Assembly (NCBI RefSeq): GCF_014207355.1
Contig: NZ_JACHEF010000002.1
Coordinates: 186,001 to 250,000 of the forward strand
DNA from: Mesorhizobium sangaii
Lineage (GTDB): Bacteria; Pseudomonadota; Alphaproteobacteria; Rhizobiales; Rhizobiaceae
DNA length: 64,000 nt
Direction of reading: 5' to 3'
The notes under the pieces are model-generated. The model was not told the origin of the DNA and searched no databases. It was given only the letters and a program-made list of their open reading frames with translations. The translations under genes were made by a program, and so were the position numbers. Of the stretch, positions 53,650-62,346 are shown piece after piece (within the stretch, counting starts at the first letter, position 1; each line of letters opens with the position of its first letter).

Positions 53650-53680
53650 GCTCGTCGGAGATTGGCGGCAGCGCCCGTAA

Positions 53681-53860
53681 CTTCGTCATCCACGGGGAGC
53701 AAGGAGCGTAGCGACGCAGCGCAGACCCGAGGATCCATGCCGCGGCGCACAACGCCGCAGCGGTGCAGAATTCTGTTCCGCCGCGTCCGCGACAGGCATC
53801 ACGGCATGGATCCCAGGGTCTGCGCGTCGCTTCGCTCCGCTCCGCCCTGGGATGACGAAG
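53681..53860. repeat. Palindromic intergenic repeat, family A copy 2
   Basis: Bounded by CTTCGTCATCC and GGGATGACGAAG, with inner GACCCGAGGATCCATGCCG and CGGCATGGATCCCAGGGTC inverted pair. Same layout as 24165-24353. It fills the gap between the secreted protein and ppa, both of whose 3' ends face it. Confidence 0.86.
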
Positions 53861-53865
53861 CTGAG

Positions 53866-54399
53866 CTATTTGCCGGCCTTGGCCCGCGCGATCGCCTCGA
53901 GGATCATCTTCTTGGCGTATTTGGAATCGTGCCAGCCTTCGATCTTGACCCACTTGCCGGGCTCGAGATCCTTGTAGTGCTCGAAGAAGTGCTGCACCTG
54001 CTGACGCGTGATGTCGGGCAGCTGCGTGTACTCTGTGACGTTCTCGTAGCGCAGCGTCAGTTTGGGTGACGGCACGGCGATGATCTTCTCGTCCTGGCCG
54101 GCATTGTCTTCCATGATCAGCACGCCGATCGGCCTGACATTGATGACGCAGCCCGGCACCAAGGCACGGGTGTTGCAGACCAGCACGTCGATCGGATCGC
54201 CGTCGCCCGACAGCGTGTGCGGCACGAAGCCGTAGTTGCCGGGGTAGCGCATCGAGGTGTGCAGGAAGCGGTCGACGAACAGCGTGCCGGCCTCCTTGTC
54301 CATCTCGTATTTGATCGGCTCGCCGCCGATCGGCACCTCGATGATGACGTTGACGTCCTCAGGTGGATTCTTTCCGCTGGCTATGGCTTCAATGCGCAT
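53866..54399 (-). CDS. ppa: Inorganic pyrophosphatase
   Basis: Soluble family I pyrophosphatase, hydrolysing PPi and pulling biosynthetic reactions forward. The 177-residue protein has [20 protein letters not shown], the signature DGDPIDVLV with metal-binding aspartates, and [11 protein letters not shown]. Start at 54399; the frame is open to 54516 but lacks family sequence there. Downstream lies the family A repeat. Confidence 0.96.
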   Translation of the reverse strand: MRIEAIASGKNPPEDVNVIIEVPIGGEPIKYEMDKEAGTLFVDRFLHTSMRYPGNYGFVPHTLSGDGDPIDVLVCNTRALVPGCVINVRPIGVLIMEDNAGQDEKIIAVPSPKLTLRYENVTEYTQLPDITRQQVQHFFEHYKDLEPGKWVKIEGWHDSKYAKKMILEAIARAKAGK

Positions 54400-54512
54400 G
54401 GCTTTGTCCCTCTTATCGATGAAAGATCGATAGCGGGCGCGGCGCGGCGGCGCAATGCGGCGAATGGTGCTGGGTAGGGTCAGCTGGACAAAGCGGCCGA
54501 AAGGCCGGGCCG

Positions 54513-55019
54513 TCACTCCCAGACGAAAGCGACCTTCTTCAGCGCCTTCTGCTCGAAGATTTCGACACCCTCGGCAACATCACGGCCACCGGCGCCGGCG
54601 TAGAAGGCGAGCGCGTTCTGGTTGTCTTCCAGCGCCCACACCACCATGCCCTTCAGCCCATGATCGGCCAGACGCGCCTTGGCTGCCGCGAACAAACGGC
54701 TGCCAAGCCCGATGCCCTGATATTCCGGGCGCAGGTACAGTTCGTAGATTTCGCCTTGCTGCCTGAGTTCCCGGGCCCGGTTCTTGCCGATCGTGGCATA
54801 GCCGGCGATCTCGCCGCCGATTTCGACGACCAGCACGGTGGCGGCGCGGCGGATGGCATTCGCCCACCAATCGGCGCCGCGGCGGTTGATCATCGATGTC
54901 AGCGTACGGTGCGGAATGATGCCGGAATAGGCGCCGCGCCATGCCTGCAGGTGCACCTCGGCGATGGCGCCTGCGTCGCTCGGTTCGGCCTTCCTTATGT
55001 CGATCGTCAGCGTATTCAT
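54513..55019 (-). CDS. GNAT-family N-acetyltransferase
   Basis: A 168-residue acetyl-CoA-dependent N-acetyltransferase. The fold is visible from [20 protein letters not shown] through the acetyl-CoA loop [19 protein letters not shown] (Q/R-x-x-G-x-G/A) to the C-terminal strand [20 protein letters not shown]. Substrate cannot be told. It lies 113 bases upstream of ppa on the same strand. Confidence 0.9.
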   Translation of the reverse strand: MNTLTIDIRKAEPSDAGAIAEVHLQAWRGAYSGIIPHRTLTSMINRRGADWWANAIRRAATVLVVEIGGEIAGYATIGKNRARELRQQGEIYELYLRPEYQGIGLGSRLFAAAKARLADHGLKGMVVWALEDNQNALAFYAGAGGRDVAEGVEIFEQKALKKVAFVWE

Positions 55020-55116
55020 GATTTGTTAACCATAAACCCGCATTGGCCGATTGCAAGAGTCAGGGCGGCCAGCCGACCGCTTTCTCACAGACGATCATCG
55101 CGTCGATGACATGGGC

Positions 55117-55263
55117 GAGAGCCTGCCTGAAAACGCGCTCAGCCGAGATGGATGGCGTGGTTTTCGAGAACCGAAGCGCAGCGGACTTTCAGGTCCGTGA
55201 GCGTCGGAAGCGCAGAAAACCGCGCCAGGCGCCCGGCTGAGTGGTGTTTGCAGGCAGGCTCTC
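55117..55263. repeat. Long-hairpin repeat, family B copy 2
   Basis: Left arm 55117-55145 (GAGAGCCTGCCTG, GCTCAGCCG) pairs with right arm 55234-55263 (CGGCTGAG, CAGGCAGGCTCTC). The core (55150-55230, with GGCGTGGTTTTC and GAAAACCGCGCC) differs from copy 1 at 37843-37987 at only a handful of about 81 positions, while the arms are different in sequence. The right arm runs into the stop codon of the TPM-domain gene, the same position as copy 1 relative to its neighbour. Confidence 0.88.
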
Positions 55264-55900
55264 AGATCTCGACGAGATGGTCGTCCAGCTCGTTGGCATC
55301 GCCCGACGTGACCGGGAAATGCTCGGCCAGCACCGCGCCCACCGTTTCGATCGCCTTGACGAAGCCATCGGCAAGCCGGTCGTCGCCGGCATGCGCGGTC
55401 AAGTCGCGCACGACGCCATCCCAGACATGCTGGCCGACCTTGGCATCGATGCCCGAATCGGCCACCACCTCGGCGTAGCGTTCGGCGATCGACACGAAGA
55501 CCAGAACACCGGTGCGCGCTGCGGTGCGGTGGACGTTGCGGGCGAGGAACTGCTTGATCGCATTGGCGTGCGCCGCCTGATAACGCATCCGCTTCGGCAC
55601 CAGATGGATGCGCAGGCCGGGCAGCGCCCACAACAAGGCGAGCACGCAGGCCAGCGCCAGCAACTGGGCGATGACGAAATGCGGCAGCCGGATCGACAGC
55701 CACCAGGCCTCCAGCCCATAGCCGACGGCAAGGCTGACGATCAGCACGCCTGCCGTCGCCATGAAGGCGGCCGGGAAGAGATAGCCGTCGCTGGCATGAG
55801 CCATGACGCAGTAGATCTCGCCATCGGTCCTGGCTTCGGCGGCGCGGATCGTGGCAGTGATGCGCTCATGGTCTTCGGGACTGATCGGTCGTGTCGCCAT
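55262..55900 (-). CDS. TPM-domain membrane protein (third of three)
   Basis: A 212-residue protein with an N-terminal segment (EDHERITATIRAAEARTDGE) and two central membrane helices (FMATAGVLIVSLAVGYGLEA, FVIAQLLALACVLALLWALP), then a TPM-domain-like part (GVLVFVSIAERYAEVVADSG). It resembles the short, membrane-anchored TPM proteins that accompany lemA. It starts nine bases after the preceding TPM gene. Function is unknown; the domain has weak phosphatase activity in plant homologues. Confidence 0.82.
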   Translation of the reverse strand: MATRPISPEDHERITATIRAAEARTDGEIYCVMAHASDGYLFPAAFMATAGVLIVSLAVGYGLEAWWLSIRLPHFVIAQLLALACVLALLWALPGLRIHLVPKRMRYQAAHANAIKQFLARNVHRTAARTGVLVFVSIAERYAEVVADSGIDAKVGQHVWDGVVRDLTAHAGDDRLADGFVKAIETVGAVLAEHFPVTSGDANELDDHLVEI

Positions 55901-55909
55901 GATCTTGTC

Positions 55910-56791
55910 TCACCAGCTTCCTGAAGAACCGCCGCCACCGGATGAGCCACCGCCACCCGAAAACCCGCCGCCGCTGCTTGAGCCGGACGACCACCCGCCA
56001 CCGGAACTTCCTGACGACCAGCCGCTGCCCGACGACGAACCCGTTGTCCAGCTGCTGCCCGACGATCCGCTCGGTCCCCTGCCGTAACGAAACGTCGTGC
56101 CCAGCCATCTGTACACGCCTGGCGACAGCTTTGTGCCGAACATCGGCGGCAGGAACGCCATCGCCAGCCCGCCGAAGAACATTGTGCCCCACAGGACCAG
56201 GAACACCGCGACGATGGGATCGATGGGAGTGCTGTTATGGGCGGGATTGCGCTGACCGCGCGCTTCCAGCTCTTCCGGATTGCCTTCCAGCACCATGACC
56301 ATGTCGTCGACGGCCTTGGCTATGCCGCCGGAGAAATCGCCGGCGCGGAAGGCCGGCACCATGTCATTTTCTATGATCAGCTTGGTGTGCAGGTCGGTCA
56401 GCGTGCCTTCCAGCCCGTAGCCGACCTCGATGCGCATCTTGTGGTCGTTCTTGGCCACCAGCAAAAGCACGCCATTGTTCTCGCCGGCCTGGCCGAGTTT
56501 CCAGAAGCGGAACAGCCGGTTGGCGTAGGGTTCGATCTCCTCGCCGTCGAGACTGTTGATGGTGGCGACGACGATCTGGTCGGAGCCTTTTGTCTCGAAG
56601 TCGGCAAGCTTCTGCGTCAACGCCGCCTTGGTCGCCGCATCGATGATGCCGGCATTGTCGACGACACGGCCCGTCAGCGCCGGCAGCTCGGCGGCAAAGG
56701 CCGTGAAGCCGAAGAGCAGCGCCGTCACAGCCATCAGGACTGCCGCGGCGAAGCGGCCGGGTCTCGACAGGCTGACGGTGCGTGTTGTCAT
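55910..56791 (-). CDS. TPM-domain secreted/membrane protein (second of three)
   Basis: A 293-residue YgcG-type protein: signal peptide (FAAAVLMAVTALLFGFTAFA), TPM domain (LTGRVVDNAGIIDAATKAAL, then RIEVGYGLEGTLTDL), a C-terminal membrane helix (PIVAVFLVLWGTMFFGGLAM) and a long Gly/Ser/Trp-rich tail ending GGGGSSGGGGSSGSW. It is a close tandem duplicate of the gene at 56796-57671, with long stretches of identical DNA. The start at 56791 lies five bases after the upstream stop. Confidence 0.87.
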   Translation of the reverse strand: MTTRTVSLSRPGRFAAAVLMAVTALLFGFTAFAAELPALTGRVVDNAGIIDAATKAALTQKLADFETKGSDQIVVATINSLDGEEIEPYANRLFRFWKLGQAGENNGVLLLVAKNDHKMRIEVGYGLEGTLTDLHTKLIIENDMVPAFRAGDFSGGIAKAVDDMVMVLEGNPEELEARGQRNPAHNSTPIDPIVAVFLVLWGTMFFGGLAMAFLPPMFGTKLSPGVYRWLGTTFRYGRGPSGSSGSSWTTGSSSGSGWSSGSSGGGWSSGSSSGGGFSGGGGSSGGGGSSGSW

Positions 56792-56795
56792 GCCA

Positions 56796-57671
56796 TCACC
56801 AGCTTCCCGAGGAGCCGCCGCCGCCGGACGAACCGCCGCCGCCGGAAAAGCCGCCACCGCCACCGCCCGAAGACCAGCCTCCGCCAGAGCTTCCCGACGA
56901 CCAGCCGCCCCCAGACGACCGCCGGTGTGGCTCGAAGGTCATGCCGAGCCAGCGGTAGCGGCCGGGACCAAGCTTCTGGCCAAAGATCGGCGGCAGAACT
57001 GAGACCGCAATGCTGCCGAAGAAGATGATCGCCCAGATGCTGATGAAGACGGCGAAGAACAGGTCGTCGGAATTGAACGGCGCCTGCTGGTTGCGCTCGC
57101 CACGCGCCACCAGCTCCTCCAGATTGCCTTCCAGCACCATGATCATGTCGTCGAGGGCCTTGGCTATGCCGCCGGAGAAATCGCCGGCGCGGAAGGCCGG
57201 CACCATGTCGTTCTCGATGATCAGCTTGGTGTGCAGGTCGGTCAGCGTGCCTTCCAGACCATAGCCGACCTCGATGCGCATCTTGTGGTCGTCGTTGGCC
57301 ACCAGCAGCAGGACGCCGTTGTTTTCCTTCGCCTGGCCGAGTTTCCAGAAGCGGAACAGCCGATTGGCGTAAGGTTCGATCTCCTCGCCGTCGAGACTGT
57401 TGATGGTGGCGACGACGATCTGGTCGGAGCCTTTTGTCTCGAAGTCGGCAAGCTTCTGCGTCAACGCCGCCTTGGTCGCCGCATCGATGATGCCGGCATT
57501 GTCAACGACGCGGCCGGTCAGGGCAGGCAGGTCGGCGGCGAAGGCAGAGAACGGGAGGAAGAGGAGGCTGAGAAATAGCGCTAGGAATGCCAGGTTGGCG
57601 CGGTCAACGAAACTGCCAATCTCCCCCCTTGAGGGGGAGATGTCCGGCAGGACAGAGGGGGGTGTGGACAC
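56796..57671 (-). CDS. TPM-domain secreted/membrane protein (first of three), repeat-derived start
   Basis: A 291-residue YgcG-type protein with the same plan as its downstream twin: hydrophobic export segment (NLAFLALFLSLLFLPFSAFA), TPM domain (DLPALTGRVVDNAGIIDAAT), membrane helix (FFAVFISIWAIIFFGSIAVS) and Gly/Ser-rich tail ending GGGGSSGGGGSSGSW. The only in-frame start is GTG at 57671; the first 22 or so residues (STPPSVLPDISPSRGEIGS) are translated from a family D hairpin repeat. Either the repeat supplied a new N-terminus or the true start is a non-standard codon inside it. Confidence 0.8.
   Translation of the reverse strand: MSTPPSVLPDISPSRGEIGSFVDRANLAFLALFLSLLFLPFSAFAADLPALTGRVVDNAGIIDAATKAALTQKLADFETKGSDQIVVATINSLDGEEIEPYANRLFRFWKLGQAKENNGVLLLVANDDHKMRIEVGYGLEGTLTDLHTKLIIENDMVPAFRAGDFSGGIAKALDDMIMVLEGNLEELVARGERNQQAPFNSDDLFFAVFISIWAIIFFGSIAVSVLPPIFGQKLGPGRYRWLGMTFEPHRRSSGGGWSSGSSGGGWSSGGGGGGFSGGGGSSGGGGSSGSW
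57619..57641. repeat. Short hairpin repeat, family D copy 2, inside a coding N-terminus
   Basis: ATCTCCCCCC-TTGA-GGGGGAGAT, between lemA and the first TPM gene, translated as part of the predicted N-terminus of the latter. It belongs to the same class as 50984-51011. Confidence 0.75.
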
Positions 57672-57721
57672 GCCTACGGTCCGTCTCGTCAGGATTCAGT
57701 ATCGGAAGATTTGTAGACCCC

Positions 57722-58360
57722 TCACCCGCCCTGCTTGGTGCCAAAATCCACCTTCGGCGTCTGCAGCTTGTCATCCTCGATGGTGAAGTTGGCGAAGGGC
57801 TGGTTGCTGCGGAACCAGAAGGTTGCCCACAGCACCGAGGGGAAAGTCCTCAGCGTCAGATTGTAGTCCTTGACTGCCTGGATGTAGTCGCGCCGCGCCA
57901 CAGCGATGCGGTTTTCGGTGCCTTCGAGTTGTGCCTGCAGCGCCAGGAAATTCTGGTTGGCCTTGAGGTCGGGATAGGCCTCCGATACCGCGATCAGCCG
58001 CGACAGCGCGCTGGTCAGCCCTGCCTGGGCATCCTGGAACTTCTTGAGGGCTTCGGGATCCTTCAGCGTTTCCGGCGTCACCGTAATCTGCGTCGCCTTG
58101 GCGCGTGCCTCGACCACCGCGTCGAGCGTGTCCTTTTCGTGCGAGGCATAGCCCTTGACCGTTTCGACCAGGTTGGGGATGAGGTCGGCGCGGCGCTGAT
58201 ACTGGTTCAGCACCTCGCTCCATGCGGCCTTGGCGTTTTCCTCTGCCGTCGGGATGGTGTTGTAGCCGCAGCCGGCCAGCAACGGCAGCACGATCGCCAT
58301 CATCAGGAAGGCGGGCAGCGTGCGGAACATGGACGGTGGAGCAAGGCGCTGGGCAAACAT
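57722..58360 (-). CDS. lemA: LemA family lipoprotein
   Basis: A 212-residue LemA-type protein, a coiled-coil membrane-attached family of unclear function often linked to TPM-domain proteins. It has a lipobox (LPLLAGC) after a hydrophobic leader (FLMMAIVLPL), then the LemA helices (WSEVLNQYQRRADLIPNLVE, ENRIAVARRDYIQAVKDYNL) and the terminal TFWFRSNQPFANF. Start at 58360 follows GAGGGACC; the frame is open far upstream to 58708 but without family sequence. It is first in a lemA-TPM-TPM-TPM operon. Confidence 0.9.
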   Translation of the reverse strand: MFAQRLAPPSMFRTLPAFLMMAIVLPLLAGCGYNTIPTAEENAKAAWSEVLNQYQRRADLIPNLVETVKGYASHEKDTLDAVVEARAKATQITVTPETLKDPEALKKFQDAQAGLTSALSRLIAVSEAYPDLKANQNFLALQAQLEGTENRIAVARRDYIQAVKDYNLTLRTFPSVLWATFWFRSNQPFANFTIEDDKLQTPKVDFGTKQGG

Positions 58361-58523
58361 GATGGGGTCCCTCGGTAGAAGTTGCATGCGAAGCATTACC
58401 ACAATCAGCGGGCAAGAAAACCGCCCGGCCGGCGGCCGCCTGCCTGGCACGCCCGGTGCTGTTGCCAGGCCCTGTGATTGGCCGCGCGAACACGATAAGG
58501 TCTGGACGAAACGGGACATCATC

Positions 58524-58775
58524 ATGGCGGAACGCCAGGACAGCGAGAGGGAATCGCGCCGCATCCTCGAGCGCATCGCGCGCGAAACGGATCCGGCCGG
58601 CAATTCGTTTGTGGCGCGCAGCACGAAAGGCATGCGCGACCACGTCACAGCGGCCGACGCCGACCGTGCCGACCCGATCGAAGTCTGGGGCACACGCATT
58701 GGCCGCACACTCGGCCTGCTGCTGACGCTGGGCCTGATGGTCTGGCTCGTGCTTTACGTCATCCGGGGCAGTTAG
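58524..58775 (+). CDS. Small protein with C-terminal membrane helix
   Basis: An 83-residue product: a charged N-terminal half (MAERQDSERESRRILERIAR) and one C-terminal membrane helix (TLGLLLTLGLMVWLVLYVIR). No family was recognised with confidence. The start at 58524 lies after GGGACATCATC. It ends 13 bases before pdxY, so the two are probably co-transcribed, and it is divergent from lemA. Confidence 0.72.
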   Translation: MAERQDSERESRRILERIARETDPAGNSFVARSTKGMRDHVTAADADRADPIEVWGTRIGRTLGLLLTLGLMVWLVLYVIRGS

Positions 58776-58788
58776 GAATCAAAGAACA

Positions 58789-59673
58789 ATGAGCGCCGAA
58801 CAAACCGACGCGCCGCGTGCGGTCATCGTCATCTCCAGCCATGTCGCGCGCGGCTCGGTCGGCAACCGCGCCGCTGTCTTCGCGCTGGAAACACTGGGCT
58901 TTCCGGTGTGGGCGGTGCCGACAATCATCCTGCCCTGGCATCCCGGCCATGGGCGGGCAACGCGGATCGTGCCGCCGCTCGACCAGTTCAAGGCGCTGAT
59001 GGCCGATCTCGAGCGCGCGCCATGGCTAGGCGAAGTCGGCGCCGTGCTGTCCGGCTATCTCGGCGAGGCCGGCCAGGCCGAGGCGGTTGCCTCCCTGGTC
59101 GCCGCCGTGAAGGCAAAGTCACCTGACGCCGTCTATATCTGCGATCCGGTGATGGGCGATTCGGGGGGCCTCTACGTGCCGGAACCGACTGCCGCTGCCA
59201 TGCGTGATCGGCTGATGCCGATCGCCGACATCGCCACCCCCAACCGCTACGAACTGGAATGGATGGCCGGCGCACCCTTGCCCGACCTCAAATCGGTGAT
59301 CGCGGCCGCCCTTCACGCCGGGCCATCGACCATGCTGGTCACCTCGGCGCCGTCGCTGATGACCGGTGGCACCGGCAATCTGCTGCTCGACGGCAACCAG
59401 GTGCTGCTGGCCGAGCACCGCCTGATCGACAAGCCGCCGAACGGTCTCGGCGACCTGACGGCGGCCGTCTACCTGGCGCGCACCCTGTCCGGCCAGCCGC
59501 CGATCAAGGCGCTGCAGTCGACCACGGCGGCGGTCTACGAGATCCTGGCGCGCACCGCCAAGCGCGGCGGCGACGAACTGCAGCTCGAAACCGATGCGCA
59601 GAGCCTGTCGAACCCGATGGCGATGGTGCAGCTTCGTCACCTCACGCATCCGGGGCGGGACCGCAGGGCGTGA
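58789..59673 (+). CDS. pdxY: Pyridoxal kinase
   Basis: A 294-residue ribokinase-fold kinase phosphorylating pyridoxal in vitamin B6 salvage. Family blocks: SSHVARGSVGNRAAVFALET, the metal-site region CDPVMGD, PNRYELEWM and the catalytic Asp in GLGDLTAA (Asp222). The stop overlaps the DUF429 start by four bases (GTGA). Confidence 0.92.
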   Translation: MSAEQTDAPRAVIVISSHVARGSVGNRAAVFALETLGFPVWAVPTIILPWHPGHGRATRIVPPLDQFKALMADLERAPWLGEVGAVLSGYLGEAGQAEAVASLVAAVKAKSPDAVYICDPVMGDSGGLYVPEPTAAAMRDRLMPIADIATPNRYELEWMAGAPLPDLKSVIAAALHAGPSTMLVTSAPSLMTGGTGNLLLDGNQVLLAEHRLIDKPPNGLGDLTAAVYLARTLSGQPPIKALQSTTAAVYEILARTAKRGGDELQLETDAQSLSNPMAMVQLRHLTHPGRDRRA

Positions 59674-60443
59674 CCCTGGCCGCGGCCGTCGTGACTGTCG
59701 GCGTCGACGGCTGCAAGGCCGGTTGGATCGCCGTGCGACGCGATCCCGGCTCGATACCCTCTGTCGATGTCTTTGCAAGCTTCACAGCCCTGCTTGCATC
59801 ACTCCCCGCCGACGCGGTTCTCGCTGTCGACATGCCGATCGGTCTGCCCGAGTTTTCGAGCAAAGGCGGGCGCGGACCGGAAGCGCTGGTGCGGCCACTG
59901 CTCGGTCAACGGCAATCCAGCGTCTTTTCGATCCCTTCCCGTGCCGCGCTCTATGCCGATACAAGCGACTTCACCACCATCGAAGCCTGGTATGCAGCGC
60001 ATCGCCGGGCAAGCGAGGTGGCCATGACCACATCCGACCCGCCGCGCGGCGTTTCGATCCAGGCGTTCGGCATTTTTGCCAAGATCCGCGAGATCGACGC
60101 TCTGCTGGTCGCCCAGCCTGAGTTGCGCGGCCGCATCTTCGAATCGCACCCGGAAGTTGCTTTCTGCCGGCTGAACGGCGATCAGGCCATGCAACTGCCG
60201 AAGAAGATCAAGGGCACCATCAATCGGGCCGGCATGACAGAGCGCAAGGCGCTGCTGTGCCGACACGGCTATGAGATGGGCTTTCTCGATCAGCTGCCGC
60301 CGCGCGGTGCCGCGGCTGACGATTTCCTCGACGCCGCCGCAATGACGCTGATCGCCGGTCGCATCGCCGGCGGCGAGGCACGGCCATTTCCCGACCCGCC
60401 GGGCCGCGACATTTTTGGTATACCAGTCGCCATCTGGGCGTAA
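59670..60443 (+). CDS. DUF429 family protein (predicted RNase H-fold nuclease)
   Basis: A 257-residue protein of the DUF429 family, predicted to adopt an RNase H-like fold. Typical blocks are VGVDGCKAGWIAVRRD, AVDMPIGLP, SVFSIPSRAALYA, IFESHPEVAFCRLNG and DFLDAAAMTLIA with conserved acidic residues. The start is GTG at 59670, overlapping the pdxY stop; the frame is open upstream but lacks DUF429 sequence there. Translational coupling with pdxY is expected; a functional link is unknown. Confidence 0.88.
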   Translation: MTLAAAVVTVGVDGCKAGWIAVRRDPGSIPSVDVFASFTALLASLPADAVLAVDMPIGLPEFSSKGGRGPEALVRPLLGQRQSSVFSIPSRAALYADTSDFTTIEAWYAAHRRASEVAMTTSDPPRGVSIQAFGIFAKIREIDALLVAQPELRGRIFESHPEVAFCRLNGDQAMQLPKKIKGTINRAGMTERKALLCRHGYEMGFLDQLPPRGAAADDFLDAAAMTLIAGRIAGGEARPFPDPPGRDIFGIPVAIWA

Positions 60444-60518
60444 GTGTGGTGGAACGCGGCCGTTGACGCACGTTGCCGGATGCGGGAGGGTTAGCAATGA
60501 GTTCTGAGGTGATCTCCC

Positions 60519-60911
60519 TTGATCGACGTAAAAGGCCTCATTCCCCGCGACAAACATGACCTCGATGCCGTCACCACCATTCAGGAGGCTGGTTACCCTG
60601 CTATAGCACCCATCCTCGACGAATTGATGGAATGGACGGCAGACGGCAACTGGCCCGTCGCTCATCCTCTGGCGCGTTTTCTCTCAACGCTCGGAAGGCC
60701 AATCATAGAACCGGTTCTCCGAGTCCTTCGAGGGGACGATCCTACGTTCAAATATTTCTGCCTTGTGACGATCGTCAGCGCCTTACCAGTCGACGTGCTG
60801 AAGGCCCTGGAGAGCGATTTAAGGAGGCTTGCGGTCAATCCTAGCCGATGGGACAAGGCGGAGGGTGTGCACGAGGAAGCTGAAGCGGCATTGCTGCGCT
60901 TGCGATCCTGA
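60519..60911 (+). CDS. DUF5071-like protein
   Basis: A 130-residue protein with the DUF5071 pattern: LIPRDKHDLDAVTTIQEAGY near the start, then WTADGNWPVAHPLARFL. Function unknown. The start is TTG at 60519 with GAGGTGAT five bases upstream; an ATG at 60497 is in another frame and gives only a 20-codon ORF. It is a separate small gene between DUF429 and carbonic anhydrase. Confidence 0.8.
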   Translation: MIDVKGLIPRDKHDLDAVTTIQEAGYPAIAPILDELMEWTADGNWPVAHPLARFLSTLGRPIIEPVLRVLRGDDPTFKYFCLVTIVSALPVDVLKALESDLRRLAVNPSRWDKAEGVHEEAEAALLRLRS

Positions 60912-61074
60912 TCCTGGATATGCCGAATCTCGATCGAGCCATGCACCTCGGATGGCCATTTATGGTCAGCTCCCATAATTCTACATTGCTCGTAACAGGG
61001 TTTTACCGTTAGAGCCTTTTTCTGACCGCAACTAGCTGCCGCATCCAACTCCGGAAAGGCTCCAGACGCCGCCC

Positions 61075-61719
61075 ATGCCCCATCTCCCCGACCATCTTCT
61101 CGCCGGCTACCGCAATTTCATGAGCGGCCGTTATCTGACCGAGAGCGGACGCTATCGCGAGCTTGCCCGCGAAGGCCAGGCACCGGAAACGATGATCGTC
61201 GCCTGTTGCGACTCCCGCGCTGCCCCCGAAGCGATCTTCGACGCCGGCCCCGGCGAACTCTTCGTGCTGCGCAATGTCGGCAATCTGGTGCCGCCCTACG
61301 CGCCGGACGGTGAGTTCCATTCGACCTCTGCCGCGCTCGAATTCGCCGTGCAGAGCCTCAAGGTCAAGAACATCGTCGTCATGGGCCATGGTCGCTGCGG
61401 CGGCATCCGCGCCGCGCTCGACACCACGTCCGCACCGCTGTCTCCCGGCGACTTCATCGGCAAATGGATGAGCCTCATCGCGCCAGCGGCCGAGACCGTG
61501 TCCTCGAGCACCTTCATGACGGCATCGGAGCGCCAGACCGCGCTGGAGCGCATTTCGATCCGCTATTCCATCGCCAATCTCAGGACATTTCCTTGCGTCT
61601 CGATCCTCGAAGGCAAGGGGCGGCTGTCGCTGCACGGCGCCTGGTTCGACATTTCGACCGGCGAACTCTGGGTGATGAACAAGGAGACCGGCGATTTCGA
61701 GCGGCCGGAGATGGCGTAG
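61075..61719 (+). CDS. Beta-class carbonic anhydrase
   Basis: A 214-residue zinc enzyme interconverting CO2 and bicarbonate. Zinc and catalytic residues are in CCDSRAAPE (Cys45, Asp46, Arg48) and GHGRCGGI (His105, Cys108), the beta-class arrangement. The C-terminal region (SLHGAWFDISTGELWVMN) is typical. Start at 61075. It stands alone between DUF5071 and the NTF2-like gene. Confidence 0.95.
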   Translation: MPHLPDHLLAGYRNFMSGRYLTESGRYRELAREGQAPETMIVACCDSRAAPEAIFDAGPGELFVLRNVGNLVPPYAPDGEFHSTSAALEFAVQSLKVKNIVVMGHGRCGGIRAALDTTSAPLSPGDFIGKWMSLIAPAAETVSSSTFMTASERQTALERISIRYSIANLRTFPCVSILEGKGRLSLHGAWFDISTGELWVMNKETGDFERPEMA

Positions 61720-61811
61720 ACATGATCCACAACCGAGAGACCGCGCCAGCGAAAGGCGGCAACCGGCTTTTCAGGTAAGCTCATGGCCGAACAGGAAGAC
61801 GGAGGCAGCAC

Positions 61812-62228
61812 ATGATGGGAGATCGCCGTTCGATCACTTTCGTCGCGGCAGCGTTGCTGTTTTCGATCATTCCAGTCCGTGCCGACGATGGCGCCATCAT
61901 CAGCCGCTGGTATTCGGCACTGCTGGTCGCCGACCGCACCGAACTGTCCGACCTGCTCGCCGACGACGTCCGCATAAAGCTGGAAGACCTCGGCATCGTG
62001 CAAAGCAAGCAGGAATTCATCGCCTCGATCGACGAATGGCAAGGCGCCGTCGCGGGTGCGGAGATCCGCCACCGGATTGAGAAGAGCGAAGGCGGCGTCA
62101 CCACGGTGATCGCCTGCTACGATTTTCCCGACAACGACATGCTGATGCAGGAAACCTTCGCGGTGACCGACAATCGCATCACCGCCAGCTCGCAAGCGGC
62201 GATCGCCGAGAACTGCGACGGCTACTGA
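61812..62228 (+). CDS. Secreted NTF2-like (SnoaL-type) protein
   Basis: A 138-residue product with a signal peptide (SITFVAAALLFSIIPVRA, cut before DDG) and a mature domain of NTF2-like shape (IISRWYSALLVADRTELSDL, ADDVRIKLEDLGIVQSKQEF). It could bind a small ligand or act in envelope physiology; no catalytic residues are clear. Start at 61812 (or 61815) after GGAGGC. Confidence 0.75.
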   Translation: MMGDRRSITFVAAALLFSIIPVRADDGAIISRWYSALLVADRTELSDLLADDVRIKLEDLGIVQSKQEFIASIDEWQGAVAGAEIRHRIEKSEGGVTTVIACYDFPDNDMLMQETFAVTDNRITASSQAAIAENCDGY

Positions 62229-62346
62229 CGAAAACCTGACCGGTGGCACTGTTGCGCGCGGCAAACCAGCGCCCTACATCGGTACCAACTCACCCTGCCC
62301 CGCCTTCACCAGCGCCCGGCCTGCCTTCACCAAGGAAAGATTGTCC

